Part shown: piece by piece, positions 10,211-25,800 of the stretch | Layout of the letters: every line of letters begins with the position of its first letter | Numbering within the stretch: position 1 is the first letter of the stretch | Source of the DNA: Phoenix dactylifera | Lineage: Eukaryota > Streptophyta > Magnoliopsida > Arecales > Arecaceae | DNA: 64,000 bases | Assembly (NCBI RefSeq): GCF_009389715.1 | Contig: NC_052395.1 | Coordinates: 20,746,493 to 20,810,492, forward strand | Reading direction: 5' to 3' | Program-made: the position numbers and the translations under genes | Notes under the pieces: model-generated | What the model saw: the letters and a program-made list of their open reading frames with translations, nothing else | The model's database searches: none | Told to the model about the DNA's origin: nothing

Positions 10211-13200
10211 GCACTCTCTCACAAAAAGACTCATCAAAATAATAATCATATAAGAACTACCAATCTGTTGCCCGTTGGCTCACGATATACATGCTTTGCT
10301 TGAGCGGCCATCCCCTCACACATTATAGCTCGAATGTTCTGAGCAGTGGTGGCTATCACAATCACCGCGCTTGATGGATCCAAGATGACTATCGTCGAAT
10401 ACCCTCAGCACTATAGCGCATGCAGGCAGAAAAGTCGAACAAAATTCAAGTCGGATAGGCTGCTCTCACTTCGTCCTGGACCAAAATGTCAAAAATCTGG
10501 CCTTGGAGTCGGACCTCTGATGATAAAGCTCGCCCTTCTCCTGCTCCGCATTCAGAACACATCCGTCGAATTCACTTTAAGGGAAACTGGAGGTAGGGGC
10601 TCCCAGGTGAAAAATACTGTGTTGAAGACTCATGAGCAAGAATTTAAAATCTTTTCCTGCTCATTTTGCCAAGTTGACTAATATGTAATACCCAAGTTAG
10701 ATATCTTACATAAGAAATCTTACATAAGAGAACTTAGCATAATGTTATGTTTCGAGTAGTTTACAATGTAAGTTCAAGCGGTTCTTTTTGTCAGGTGGAG
10801 TTCAACTAGTACCTCATCCCAATTGCCGGGATTAGTTTGAAATTGAGTTATTGACCTACCAAGACATAGATGATCCATGTTATTCTACACTGAAATCCAC
10901 AACATTACAGCAGATGTTTCTACCAGATTTCATTCCCTGACTACAAGTTTCTGTCTGAAATTAATTGCTAAAAAAATATTTATAATTTCACATAATAATA
11001 TATTAATTTTATTTGTCATGCAGACTGTTGTTTTTTTTTTCCACATTGCTGGAACATTGTTAATCTGCCCACAAGATCTTGGTTTTTTTTATTTTTCCCC
11101 AATTATAAGTTCAGCACTTTATGGTGTCATATTTGAAAAGAGATCTGAAAGAACAGTACTGCAGCATTGGTTATGTCAGAAGTGGATTCATATCATGTTG
11201 TCTCTAATCTATATATCTTCACCGTAAATTATAATAATACATGCAACATGTTGCTCGCTCGTTTAATTGCGGTTTGTTCAGAAGTATAAGATATACCTTT
11301 TAATGATCTTATTTTTGAAAGCTCGTGTGGTTCGCTCATGGAGGCAGATATGGCGTGACCATATAAAGTAGTCTCTTCATTGTGGGGATAAAGTTGTATA
11401 TATTTATACCATAGATGTTGCTTTGAGTTTGTGTTCATAAGATAGTAATATATAGGAAGTGGAGGTATCAAAGGGAGAAGGGAATTCAAATAAGATCTAA
11501 ATCATGTCATTGCAAAGCAAAGGCATGGAGCAAAGAAACTCAAAAATTACACAGTCAAACTTTAAAGTAATCATGCACAAGATTTTGGGGGTATATATGG
11601 CCTTTAAAATTAATAAACATGAACGTAAAAATCACAATAACTTTAATCGTGCGCAAGGTTTACATTGTAGTTTCTTTTTCATACTGCATACTTTTTTGTA
11701 AGGCATAAACTAACCACTCTTTTTGTAAGGCATAGTTGATAATATAAACTTGTTTGTTTACGGCATGCACCCATAAGAAATTTGTTTGGATTAGCCATAC
11801 TAATGAGATCAGCAAGCAAGGTAAAAGAAGAGCTCCATCTTGTGGAATGCCAAGCAAGGTAGAAGATCCTTGTTTTGGTGCTTATTAGTAGGTGATCCTT
11901 TGCGTATCTATGTCATACTTTTAGCCGCGGGGGGTTCTTAGTCCTCTAATTGGAACAAAAAAGGGAAAGCCACTTTTTTACTCATATATAAGCCGGAGAA
12001 GTAGAAAGGTTTGTCTTCGCCCATATTCTTGATCCAATGATGTGCTCCCTTGCTAGTAAATAGTACAAAGGCAGTTTGGGTGTCTTTGTCGCAAGTTTTT
12101 AGGTACGGTGGTATGGGATGATAGAAAAATTAGAGGCTTGTATAATAGCTTTGGCTTCCTCATCTCTTCTGATCGTCACTGTATGGTTATGTTGCTTCGA
12201 TAATTCAGGGAGTTGATAAAGGGCGATGTATTAGCTTTCCAAAAGTGACCAGGGGTACTTGGGGGTTTGTATTGTATGGAGGGACTAACATTAAGAATCA
12301 AAGAGGAGGAGTAAGAGAAAAAGACAAATTGTTAGCTATATCTTTGCACAGCTTGTTATAGGCGTCAACTCTTGCGACGTGTTTTCGAAATCTAATTCCA
12401 CATTGTATTATATTATATATATGTGTTATATATATAAGAGGAGGAGATAAATTGATCGATGATCATACAAAATTAATCAGAAGAACTAGAATCTTTCACC
12501 TTAGAAGCGCTTATGTCAATAGCTGAAGCGCTGTTCTATTTCCTCATTGACCATCAAGCAACAATCGCTATTAGAATAATCCTTTCTTTATGGTATTAAT
12601 GATTCAAGAGTTTATAATAATGTTATAGAGTGTTCTAATCTAGTCCAAATTTTTGTTGCATGTTTATACATTCTAATCGAGTAAATTTATAAAAATGTTT
12701 CTTGAGTTTCTGATCCAATGATATATTTCAATGAAATGATACCCCTGTAGAAGATGTTCTTAGTCATCAGAGAAAAGTTCATTTGCAACGCACAATGCCC
12801 ATTTGGCGAGAGCAGTGCACATCCGCTTCGCCCGGCTCATTCAAGAACCCTCTTAAATCATTAGATATCGTTTATCTGCTAATTTTTTCAAATCTATCTG
12901 CTATTTGAAGAGAGTGAAGTTTTATAACAGGATTATAAAACTATTTATAGTCGTCCTGCTGTTTACCCGAATTTTGCTACATTTCTTCAATAAAAGAAAA
13001 CGAACAACGCACCTACAGGCATTTAATGGTAATAGGGATACTACCAGACTACATTAGAACTGATTTCATTAAGCTGTTTTAAAAAAAAAAAATCTTGATT
13101 ACTCTGACACTCATCTAAAACTTCTTGATAAGCTGATACGACATCAGGATTGAGGATCAATGATTAAAGATATTCATTCACATCATCATTGAAGAACTTA

Positions 13201-16200
13201 ATTAGAAACTTATATAGTGGATGGATACAAAGTGTCAGTCATTATTTTTGAAATGTCATTATTTGAGAAAAAATCAGTTACTAAAACAAGATGGTAGTTA
13301 TTGTTAAGGCCCTCGGATTTGATTGGAGCTTTTTTTTTTTGTTGGATGATTTGCTTAGAGACTTGCTGACTGCTTTCTAGCGACATTTTTTTTCAACAGA
13401 TCATGGAAGAAACAGAACTTGTTACTTATGGGGGCTTATGTCCAGAGGCTAATATCAATTTAGTCTGCCAATCAATAAATCTCCCTATTAAATATAATAA
13501 AAAGTCTAAAAATTATATTTGCTCGATCATAGTGAAAGAAAACAGAGTCAATAAAATGCCCCGTGGATCAAAAAAATCTTTCGATGTGTGGTTCTTACTA
13601 TGGTATGCTAACATACGAAATTTTGAGCAAATTCTCTCCAAATCGGCCTCCTCCAAGATGCTCCTCTCAGGAGATTGGATCAGATTGGCTGTAGAAAAAG
13701 ATTCTGATCCCGCTCCGGCTTTGTGACTGACGTTCCTTGAGTTTTCTAATCCTACAAAATAACTCAAACTGCAAATAGAATATTGTCCTGATGAAATTAA
13801 TTTGTAATGCGCAAACGTTGAGTGTTCTAATCCGGGTCTAAATGTAGTTTAAATGAAGTGAAAAACTTCTATAGAAATAAAACTAAATAGAGTTCAATAT
13901 GAATTGGCTACTTGAGTTTCAAAGAGAATTCATCTACGATCATAATTGATGGAACCATGAGATTCATTAGAAACTTAATGTAGCGAGACTGAATATAGAG
14001 TGTCAGTCATTATTCTGAGTGCTAGATTCTGATTGAAGAAAAAATAAAATTCAGCTAGCTAAAGCTAGGTAGAAGTTATTTGATAGGGTTAGTTGTTTGA
14101 TTAGTGCCCTGATTAAGTGAGACTGTTACATTCATTCAACCATTCTTTTGTTGTATCAGTTCCTTGGTTAGAAAAGGCTCATCCACTTATTACGAGTTTC
14201 AGCTGCTTGGTTAAGAATATAAGCAAGTAAGGCAGAGCAAAAGTATTGGTAACGCTTTTGGAGCTTCGAGTTCTTCATTAGTAATCGAGTCAAGATGATA
14301 AAAACAAAGAAACAGTGATCTATTAAAATATCAGCTCCTTTAACTGGTTATCTAGTTGAATTAGATGGACTCTGAGTATAGATTATATCCTTGCAGCTTT
14401 CAGGCATCTAATTAGGAATAGTGAATTTGTTAGTACAAACTATTAGTAACATCTTTAAAACTTCAGTCTGCTGTCTGAAAGCCTGATCGAGTTGACTAAT
14501 ACAAAGTATGAAACAGAAATGTTCCTGTTATTTTATTGGAATCTTAATAACTGAAGATAATGACCATCAGCTTTCAGAAGAATCTTCATATTGCATGAAC
14601 ATGTGCCATTATTTTGGAGAAGAGGTAGCAATTTAAACATGTCGAAACTATCTATTGAGCAATATGTGCTCATTATTAGAAGTTACCGAAAACCCAAGTC
14701 AAAATTTGCAAGAAGCCTGTAGATTTCAGCAAAAAAAAAAAAAAGAATCCAGCCAGCAGATTTGAAACACCAGCATTCAACAACATGATTGGATTTGACC
14801 TGTCTTATCCTCATGTGCTTTGACTTGTGCAGCCCATATCAAGGGTTCGAAACTGATACCCTTTCTCCAGCCATCATCCCTACTCCAGACATCAAAACAT
14901 TCAACACAACGATGAATCTTCATAAGAAACAATGCAATCCAAAGCTATTCCCACTCGAACTCCTAAAATATTCATTCAATTTCTAAATGGATTAAACACT
15001 TTAAAATGGTTCTTTTGCCATTTAATTCAGCTTCTATCATGGCAGTGAATTCAGATTGTTCTGTTGCAACGATTGCAAGCTTTCTACAGCAGTGAGGTTA
15101 TGGACCGCGTTAAAGGAATAAGGGCATTGAATAGGTTATGCCCTTGATGCCGATACATGATGAGCAAACAAAACATAATCTTAGCAGTGCAACAATATAG
15201 AGGATCCTGGGCAACATGGTTCAATTGGGGAAGACACCAACACAAGATGTTGATGCTCTAACTTTCTCAAAAGAAAAAGAAAAAAAAAAGATGTTGATTC
15301 TCTAACTAGTTGGTAGTGGCTCAAAGGTAAAGGTAGGAAGTCTATCATGTTTTTTTTGTGGAACCTAGGGAATGACAGGAATGAGATGCTCTTCACCTGG
15401 TCGTACGCGACTATTCAAGAGCATGCTTGCAGAATTTTCAGAAAATTCTGCTTTTCTGCAGGAATATGCAATATTCATAGCAAGGCAGCGTCTACAGAAA
15501 ATGACCCGACAAAGAAGGGTAAACTTCTGCCGTAGTTATTATGTTTCCACATCCCTGAAAAATCTTGCTTTCCGTTTTCTATGTACCTGTAAAAAAATTT
15601 TCAGTTGAACTAAATCAAATGGAGTGGACACAATGCTAACTTGCTGTTCGCAGTGATATCAACCTTCAACTGTGGTGCCATGCAAAACACCCCACCAAAT
15701 CTTGTCAAGAGATCCATCTAATTCCTCCATCATTCGAGCAGACAAGCTAGCTGGAGAGAGTTTTTTATCGCATGATGGCCACATTCTTCATGCAGACGCA
15801 TAACGTCATTGGTGAATGATATATAGTAATGCTTGAGTTGTCTACGGCATGGAATGAGTTGAAAAAGCTCTCTTTCATGGATGTATATAGGCGTATGTGA
15901 GTGGATTCAGACTCTCAGATGCTGTTGATTCTTTTTGAATGGCCAATTCTCATGCTCTGATAGACTTGGCCCATCAAAGGAGGAGATTGGAGCTTTTTAT
16001 CTGCTCAATACGCTTGAATATCACCCATCATAACGAAATAAGATGTTGGCCGGCTGGCAAAGGGGCAAGGTTCAGCAATGAGGCGCTAAGCTTGAATGGT
16101 TATATTGTTCCCTCGTGGATTAGAAATGGATATGTAAAAGAAAAATAAATAGATAAAGAAAATTTAGTCCCAAGTAAAAGAGTGATAGGGTTGAAAAAAT

Positions 16201-16828
16201 AAAGAAATTTCGTTCTTATAATGATGACAAACACAAACCAATTGGATTATGAAGAGCAAAAAGATTTGTCGAGCAAAGAGCTAAAAATATAGTATTAACC
16301 AAACTAATAATTAATTATACAATATATTGAAATAAAGAGTAATATTTAAATATAATTAAATGCAAAAAAGGTGCTAGGATGAATAAAGAGGAATTAATTT
16401 AGGTAACTATGGGCATGATAAGCTGGAAAAGATCTTTTGGAGGAAGGAGAAAGGATATTATAAAAGTAGGTTTTCGAGTTGGGTTAGATCGGAACTGAGC
16501 CAGTTCGGATTGTTTTTTTTTTTTTTTACCCAAATTATATCTTATATAATATTCGAGTCCGGTCAAGTCAAAAATTAGAAAACCCTGATTGACCTGGTTT
16601 TCAAATTGGTTTTAATTTTTTGATGCTGCTCAACCTACGGGTCTTCAAAGATGATTAGGGTCAGGTCTGATCGGGTAGGAAACCTGATCCATTTGCAGCT
16701 CCTCTTCAAAATTATTTAAGGGAAGCTCATACGGACGGCAGAGATTAAATGACAAGCGAGAAAAAACGTGCCAACGGATAACAAAATCGAACCCATAGAT
16801 CGGAAGCACGGTAGAAAGAAAGAATAGG
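10211..16828. other. Intergenic, no gene recognised
   Basis: About 6.6 kb of AT-rich DNA. Open frames here (for example 10,346-10,681 plus, 10,877-11,227 plus, 13,403-13,726 plus) show no family motif, no intron boundaries that extend them, and cover repeats or stop-poor AT sequence. The part around 16,460-16,690 has the 'GGGT..TCGG' style typical of degenerate hAT-like MITEs. Confidence 0.5.
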
Positions 16829-19800
16829 ATGCGGCCTGCGGCTCTCTTGCTACGCCGCTTCCTTTGCTGCTGTGCCAATGGAGCTCCCCCTGCGATCAAC
16901 CAGAAGAATAATCTCGTCTTCTTGGGTTCCCCTCAGGTCTCTCTCGTCTTCTTTTTTTTCCCTTTAAAGAAAATAATTCTGGTTTCCCGGTGGGCTGTGT
17001 GCGGGTAACGAGTACGATTGCAGGTATCGGCATCTGTTCTTGAAAAGTTGATCGATGCATCGAAAGCTCCCAACTCTATTTCCAGGTTTCAGATGATCCC
17101 TATTACCTCTGAACTTAAAAACCTGCAATTTCTCTCTGATGTCATGCATTCACTTTGATCTTCTTTGTGTTGTTATATATATATATATATGGCTGTATTT
17201 GTTGTTTGACTTGTTTCCAACAAAATCACAATTTTCTGATTTTATTTGTAAAATAATTGATTTTGTTGTAGCTGATATTGTTGTGGGTGTGAGTGTGTGT
17301 GTTTAAAAAACACTCAGGTATGCTTCTTTAATCTTATATCTCGGTCGAGGAAACAGAAATTCTCTGTTGTGGAATTCAGTTCTCAGCTTCCCAGTCTCTT
17401 TTACAATTCGATGGCGGTAGTGTTTTACAAGATTGATTGAATGGATAGAATAATTAGAGTGCTCAAAGAGAATTTTTTATTTAACATTACCCAACAATTT
17501 TTTATCTGCTAGCCAGTTTCTTTTGAATACGAGAATTTGATTTGAGATCGCAATGTTCTGTTCCTCCAGTATTTTGAACTTGTCTGGCCGCTTGGCTTGC
17601 TAGCTGATAGGTTCAAGAATTGAGTAATTTGGTTTAGCTTGCAGCAATTGTTACCCAGCCGCCTTCTGGAAGAGATAGGGGCAGAAAGCTGATGCCGTCC
17701 CCAGTTGCACAATATGCCCTGGATAGTGGATTCCCTCAAGATCTCATATTCACACCTGAACGAGCTGGGAGGTATATGCACTTTGACAGAAGTTTTATGC
17801 AATTTTAGATGGAACTTGTTCTTTACCTGTCCACTGTGTTGGGTGTTTCACGTTGAAAGGATTTAACAAATACTGATTTTCCTTGAAGAGAACTGTTTAA
17901 TTTTTCTTAATTGTTATAATATGTCATTCCGTATATGTCATTGGCGACCTCTTTATAAACACCTTGGTTTACTCAACTGGTGTCATGCCATTGCCAAGAA
18001 TTGGCATAATAATGCTTTGTAGACTTCTCATTCCTGGAGTTGTATAGTGTAGGGGACATTATCTCAGTTTTCCATCACACTGTTCAGTTGTTTGCGAATA
18101 GCATTCACCTTTACATGTTTTCTGTCACAAAGCAAATGCTCACTTACTGATTAGAGCATGAAACAATTGATTCTTCTGTCCATTTTAGTTTTTTCCAATG
18201 TTTTAATGCACATGCTCATGGGATCCATTTAGGATTGAATTAGATGACATAATACTGCAGCATGATTCAAGGTAATAGTAGATTGTTTATGTTGAAATTC
18301 TGGGCTCTCTTTTCTCCCTAATTGCGTGTTAAGAGGATCATGTCTTCTTTGCGTGAATGTCGGTACATTATCACTATTTCCATTGATAGATAGTAGTTTT
18401 ATGGAGCAACTTCGTGACATTAAATGGATTTAAATTTACTAGGGGTGATTGTTACTTCGGCTGCCTCAGATTGTGCCTGAATTCCAACCCACACCAAGGC
18501 TATAAGCATCAGTACCAGTGGGTGTACTGGTCGCTTGCTGACATGGTACATGCTATGTTTTGCCGTGCCAGCACAAAATGGTATATAGGCACCATGCTGT
18601 CCCATGCCTGGTTTCAATACTAGCCTAAAATGGTAAAGCATCCAGCACTTGAAACCATGATCTATACTCATGGCTTCTTCCTGATGCATCCAAACCACTT
18701 TTCCAATTTATCACTTTCTATTGTTGCTTGAAATTGGAGCAAAGAAATCAGCGGGGAGAAAAGTCGATACATCAGATCCAAATTGTATTGAAGACAGAGG
18801 TAACTACTTGGTGGCCTTGGTCAAATATTGGAAGCTTCTTGCAAATATTTTTCAAAACATATAATGCGCAACTCTTCTCAGTCCACAATAACTTGCACTC
18901 TTAGCTAGAAAAAAGCAATAAGGCTCAGCATAGCCATGAAATAAAGAATGATTTAGAATTTATGTCTATTTGCAAAAAAACTTAGTTTGAATAATCCATC
19001 CCACAAAAATCTTTGCTTTATTTATAAAAGCTAAGGATGCTCTTCTGCTGTTTCTATGAAAATACCATCTCTTCATATTCCAATGGGCGCTTATCTAATG
19101 GATGTTTCTTTTAAATAATGCATCTCTCACCAAATGGCTGCTTATTGTCTCCTTCCTAGTGATAACCCTTGCCAAAGAGTTAGTAATTATCGAATGGTTA
19201 ACAGTTACAAGTAATCAGCAGTGGTCGAAAACCATGTAAGAGGCATTAACTGAATTGCTTAGATTCTTCTCTGTACTTCATTCTTTTCCTTCAACCATTC
19301 TTTGTTTTGTATCTGCCTTTAGAAATGGCACCATGATAATCCTACAACAATCTTCAAATAAAATATAGATAAATAATAAGAAGCTTATAAGTGTTTGCCA
19401 ATAGATAATTTTCATGAAATTATGGTCAAACAAAGTCCCAAAAAAATGAATGAGAGCTTGGATCCTAAAATACTTAAGATCTAACAGGCCGTTCTCAGAC
19501 TATAAGGGAAGGCTTCTAGTTTGGGATGTTTGCTGTAATCAACCTTGACTTACATGCTTGCAAGGGCTATTCCCTACGAGTGAACCTACCTCCTCATAAT
19601 TACTCCACATCAAATGTTCAGTTTTTTTCTTTTTTTTTTTGATAGAGGCCCCCTAGGTAATGATCCACACAGCGGGGTTAGCCCTCCCCTAAATACCGCT
19701 AAACCTCAAAACTTAGTGAAGGCAGGATTTGTCAGAGGTCACCAGTCCAACTGCCAAGGACTTTACCAACTTGGTAATTATGGTTCATTTGGGACATGAG

Positions 19801-22800
19801 TGTCGAGGCTAACCATGTTGCCAAGAGAAATAAAATTTTTAGAAAGAGGTTTCGTTAAAACAGTATTTACCCAATCATTCCAAGAGCAATCACTGAAAGT
19901 TTAGGAGAATATATAATTCGGATCAGAGAAGTACCATATGGATGAGCTTTATCTTTTAGGAAGATGATCAAAATAACCTAAGGTGACTGTTTATAATAGG
20001 GTAGAAGCTAGAAAAATAAAAAAAGCTGTGTCTGTAACTGGCCATGATATTATATGCCCAAACATGTGTTGCAACATTTGTTTATAAAGCTCCATAACAA
20101 AACTCACTACCACCATAGTAGGGGAAAACTTAATATTATCTTATGAACAATTTTCTTGGAGACTCCAGCTTCATTAATCTTTCTTAGAATCCTGCTTCTA
20201 TGTTCCTGGTGCTTCTGTTGCATAATGGACTCCCTCCAAAAACAGGCTAGTTAGATTTAATGTTGATCCAAAATTCAAATTGCTCTTATTATGTTATATA
20301 CCCTGTTACGTTTATTTTTCTTGTCACATATAGCAGAACACCTGAACCTTTTTTAATAAAAAAATATCAATGTAGACCCCTTGTGGGTTGCCTTCATTTC
20401 TTCCTATTGAATTTCTTTCTTTATGTTGCAGAGAAATCAATTCTCTTGCATTTTTATTTTGCTTATGTGTTATTAATTCCAGTCGCATAAATTGTTCTTC
20501 TTGGGCTTTTATATAAAATCTATTCAAAATATACATGAAGGGTCTTTTTAGTTGCATCCTCTTGGTGCAGGAAACCTTTTTAAGTGATGCTGAGGGCACT
20601 GAATCCAGATCTTTGTGTTACAGCGGCATATGGGAATATATTGCCTCAAAGTTTCTTGAGATTCACCAAGTGGTAAGTTATAGCGGTCATTACTGATCTT
20701 TTTTCAGTTTTTTGGTGGAGAAAAGAATTCCTCTCTTAATGCATAACCAGGATGTGACATTTACTAAACATCCCCTTCTGGGACATCAGCTCGCAATGCT
20801 GCTTAATGCTTTTTTGCATCATCACGCACTGTTATCCGAACAGAACCAGTATAACATGCATATCATGTCTTTAAACTAAAATAATATCATATCATAGATA
20901 TACTACTTATTCCCATATTTACTGATGAGTGATAAACCAAACCCTGACTTTTGGGATGAGTATTGATGGTTAAAAGTAACTGGTGCATTTTTCCTTCTCT
21001 CTCAGGTATTAACTGGTTGCTGCTTGAGCATGGCAGTAGCATGCTTTATTATTTAAGAATTTGTTTGTTAATTCTTCAATGTTCTTTGACATCGAAAGTG
21101 ATTTTCATTTCATTATTATGTGATGCAGTTATGAGCCTTTGAGCTTTGAAGAAAGCTATCCATTTTCTTTGTTAGACATACAGAAATCCTATTATCATTT
21201 GACTTTTTGTTTTGAAGAGTACCATGTATTTATAGCGAATGTGGAAGTAGTGGTCATAAGGCTTTGCACAGGATCTGATTTTGGTTGTAGCACACAGAAA
21301 GAAATATTCTCTCCAGTTAATTAAGATTAGATCATTGTTTTGTATATTTCTAGAGCTTGCATATTCCTTATACTTTGAAGTTTGGAATTTAGTGTTCGAT
21401 ACTAGTAGAGAAGATAAAATAAGAAATGAATATATTAGAGGAGCTTTAGGAGTTGCACAAATTAAGGACAATATTAATAATAAAGAAATCAAATGAAATG
21501 GTATCGACATGTAAAACAAAGATCTAAGGGGGCTCTGGTAAGAAGAGGTACATTGGTTTGTGTTGGAGGGGAAAGACTAAAGTAATATGGAGTGAAGGTT
21601 GTGAGGTAGTATATGGAGAAACATGGAATAACATCAAAGGTGGTCCTAAATAGGAATATTAGTGAATGAGGATCTATGGACCCCAAGTAGTGTGACAAAA
21701 TAATAGATGGTTATAGTTATGATATGCTAGTAATATGGAGGTGGCGAAAATCATCCATTGATGTCTTACAGGTGCTTTATTCCTACACCACGTTGTCACC
21801 ATTATAAACTACCTATATTGGTTTATCAGAATTACTGCACCAATACACACTTGATTTTCTTTTTTTTCAGCGTAAGTGCATTCTACAGCATGCTGCCCAT
21901 GCTGGTTAGAAACTGACTGTAAGAAAGTCCAGGATGCCTGTTTTTAGAATGAAATTATTTTACTTCATATGTGATTCTCAATCGTGGCAAATCTTTATCC
22001 CTCTTATGCCTGAATCAATGCTGATACTTAATACAGATACTAGAAACACAATGCCTCCAATAAGCCTGTTGTCTTTCTCATTTTCTCCTTTCTCTCATTT
22101 TCTTTTGTCCCATCATTTGTATTTCTCCTACTTTCTCCCTTCCTTTCTCTGTCTCGTTTTCTTCATCTCTTCTTCCTGATTCTTAATTCTGCCCTAAACC
22201 TACTAATTTCAAATACCAAACAAAGAGATTATTGAATGGACTTGAAACTGAGTTCTTTTAGCTGCAGCGCTGATATATGAAGCTGTGTTTCCTTCGAGCT
22301 ACTCAAGCTGATAATTTTTTCAACTTGGAATCACCCAACTAGACAATGGAAGATAGCTTATGACTTGATTATTTTTTACAGCTGCCAGTAAAATGAGTTA
22401 TATAAATAAATAAACTAGATTCAAAGGCGATCAAGGACCTGTAGCTTGTCAAATTTTCCTTTTTTTTTTCACCTACATGGTCATATTTATAGAGGATAAG
22501 TGATTTCTGTTGGGAAAAGGTGATAAATGTTGCTATGCTATTTGTTTTCCTGCATCCATATTTTTGTCATTTTGTTGTGGTGTTATGGTGTGTTTAGATT
22601 TTGGGTTTATCGTGTTGCATACGCAGCAGTTGACATTCTGGATCTTTTAGGGCTGTTGTATGCTTTCTTTGTGTAAATTTTACTATCAGTGGTCATGCAT
22701 ACATCTCCAAACCATGATTTTTATATATGAATTTGGTTGAAAGGACCAACTAAGATTTAATTGTTGGTGGAAGAATAGGGATACATCAACAGAGATATTG

Positions 22801-25800
22801 GAGGATTAGTACTTACTGATCCATTTACAAAAAGTTGGTGTCGGATAACTGGACAATGTTGACCTGAATTTATAGTTTTGTAGAGTTCCTAAAAACTTTA
22901 TGTTGCTGGTTCCATGTATAGGATAAAGGGATTTTGGATATGATCCTCTCATACTTAACCTCAGCAAAGGAATGTATTTTAAATGAATCAGTAGAGATAA
23001 AAGGGAAATTTCATTTTTAGCCGGGGAACAATCTCTAGCATAATATTGTATGATTGTTTAGTGGTAAGTTACTGAAGGTAATTGATATCATTAGTTTCAT
23101 CCTTCTTGCCAGTTAGGAAGAAACTTTTGCAATGGATTGACATACCTAAGCTTTTCACTGTTTTAAAACCAGAAATTTGAGAAGGCTAGGTTCAAAATTT
23201 GGCCAACTTCTCATTTAGAATGAGGAAGCAGATATGGTCTGCTACTGTAAAGTTTAAGCAATATATCGGCTACTGTAAAGTCTGGGCAATATATCAGCCT
23301 GCTTTTATTGCAATGATCACTTTCCAGAAGAGATATTTTCTAAACAAAAAGGAAAACCAGGATTCTCATAATATGTTTCCTAACCCCTCTTATTTGCGAG
23401 TGTTCTGATTAAAACATCATTGAAGTGTGAGGATGTCAGAGAAGTCCTTATGGAGCACCCTCACTACCCAGCCATAGTTCTGCTTTATGTTTTTCTGCCG
23501 GCCCATTCTTATTTTTTTATACTGAGTCTGGCAAATATAATCATGGGAATATTGAAATTGATTAAACTACAGTACATTAGATACCCTCTGGTCTACTGTA
23601 TATAAGGCATGCTTATTTGTGGAACCATCTTTTATTAAGATTTTCAAAAGGAAAAAGTGGTACTTGAATAGGCAGCTTTTAATCTTCAGTTACATGCTCC
23701 AGATGCATAAGGTTTTCATTTGATTTTTCTTTTTCAGGAACTGTTAATATTCACCCAAGTTTTCTGCCTCTGTACCGTGGAGCTGCTCCTGTTCAAAGAG
23801 CATTGCAGGTTTTTCTTAGTTTACTGCTACAATCCAGTCTTCTTCTTCTTTAACTTGCACATTTATGCTTTTTGTTTGTCTGGTTAGGATGGTGTTTCGG
23901 AAACAGGAGTATCGATTGCATATACTGTTCGTGCATTGGATGCTGGACCAGTCATTGCTTATGAAAAAGTGGAAGTTGATGATTATATCAAGGTATACCA
24001 CTTTTTCTGTTTGGAAATGGTTAACGCTGAAGTATCGTTCAATATTCTTTATACATCATTTATAGTTGAACATTTTTTGCAGTAATAACCAAATAATTTG
24101 AAACTGAAAGTGCTTTTGAATTGCAATAAGTGAAGTTTCCATTCTTGTGGTCAGAATAAATGTAGCAGTGAATCCTGCTCGGACAGATGCGAATAATTGT
24201 TGTCTTATGTGATTCAATATAGTTTTCAGCAGGCCTTCTGTTGCTTGGTCCCTTACGAAATTTTTTCTTGTGCATCTGTTATTTTACTTAGTCCATGATG
24301 AATATTTCAATGTTTGCTTGTGTACCTTACAAAGATTTTTGAATTTTGTTGATTCTCTTTCAGGCAAGTTTCTCTAGATGGCTGAGTTAATATGACACGT
24401 ATTAATGTTCTTTTAAACAACATTTTGTCAATGTCTTAGTTTTGTGTCTGGCATATCTCTGGTACTGATAACATTTCCTTTGCTGAATATCTTTGCTGGT
24501 TAATATCCACACCCACCCCCACCCAAAAAAACATATTACAACTTAATTTCTGGTTAAGAATAGTTGAGGAATTTCTTTCTTGACTTGGTTTAGCGACAAC
24601 CTGATCCGAATAATTCATGGTTTGAAGTTTAGACAGCAGACCTGGAATTATGACCTGTTCTTATGTTTCCACGCCAATTTTCTACCCATTGTGGTGAAGT
24701 CGGGCAAAATTTGATCCAAGTCACCAGACCTGTTTAGACCTGTCGATACCTTAAAGTTACTCAAAATTATGCTTTTACCTATAAATTTCAAAGGCCAATC
24801 TGAACATGCCTCAAGCCCAGCCCAAATGTAATAAGCCCCAAAGTAGGACAATCACTCATTTGTTTCCCATATCAATAATAGGGCAACCGAATTCAAATAT
24901 CTTGAAATTCTTATCGCAACTAGACAGTTAATTTCATTCTTCTTTGACTAATGTGAAATATTACGAATTTGACAGGTATAATATAACGATATATTAGAAA
25001 CTATTTGAATAAAGCTTAGCATAGGTCTGGCTTTTATCAAGGTGTCAACACTATCTCATTATTAGTTAGAGTTTGCTGCCATCAATGAGAAAAGCACATC
25101 TTATTTATTTAAATTTTGTAAATTTAATTACAAGAAGAAAATGTTCTCTCTCATAGCGTGAATTCTATTTCTAACCCTTTAAAATAATGACCTTTCTGTA
25201 ATAAAAAATGTTTTAGATAAAGTTGGGTTTTCATGATACTCATCCAAAAAAAAATTCCGAACTATAACTGAAAAGAAATTTTAATTATTTTAAAGCTTTT
25301 TCAACCTAATCTACAACTAAAAGGGGAATTTTTTGGCACTAATTTTCTGGAAAGTCAGACTCGAAGACCAAGGCATCAGCATAATGCTGAAAATTAATTG
25401 AAAAAAAACTTATTGTAATATCAGAACTTCCTTTGGTGAACTTCTTTTTGGGGAAAAATGGCTAATATGCTAATTCACTAAAAATGATATTACTGCTTAT
25501 CAAATATCCGGTTTTAATTCTTCAATGATATGAAACTATGATCTTAGGTGCTTTCTTGTCAATATGATGCTTGTGGCATATGGCTTCAGATAGCTGCTTA
25601 GCCTTTGTTTTTGCCTTAGTTTATGGCATATACATATACGAGACAGTGGGTTTGGAGGTATAACTTAAAAATGCTGCAATTAGATATGGAATTCAAATGG
25701 TATAAATTATGTCTATTTTTGTGAATCTGATAATTGAAATCTTTAAAACTTTTCATAGCTGATCTTGCAGTGTTCTGTGTAGGCACCAGAGTTGCTCGCA

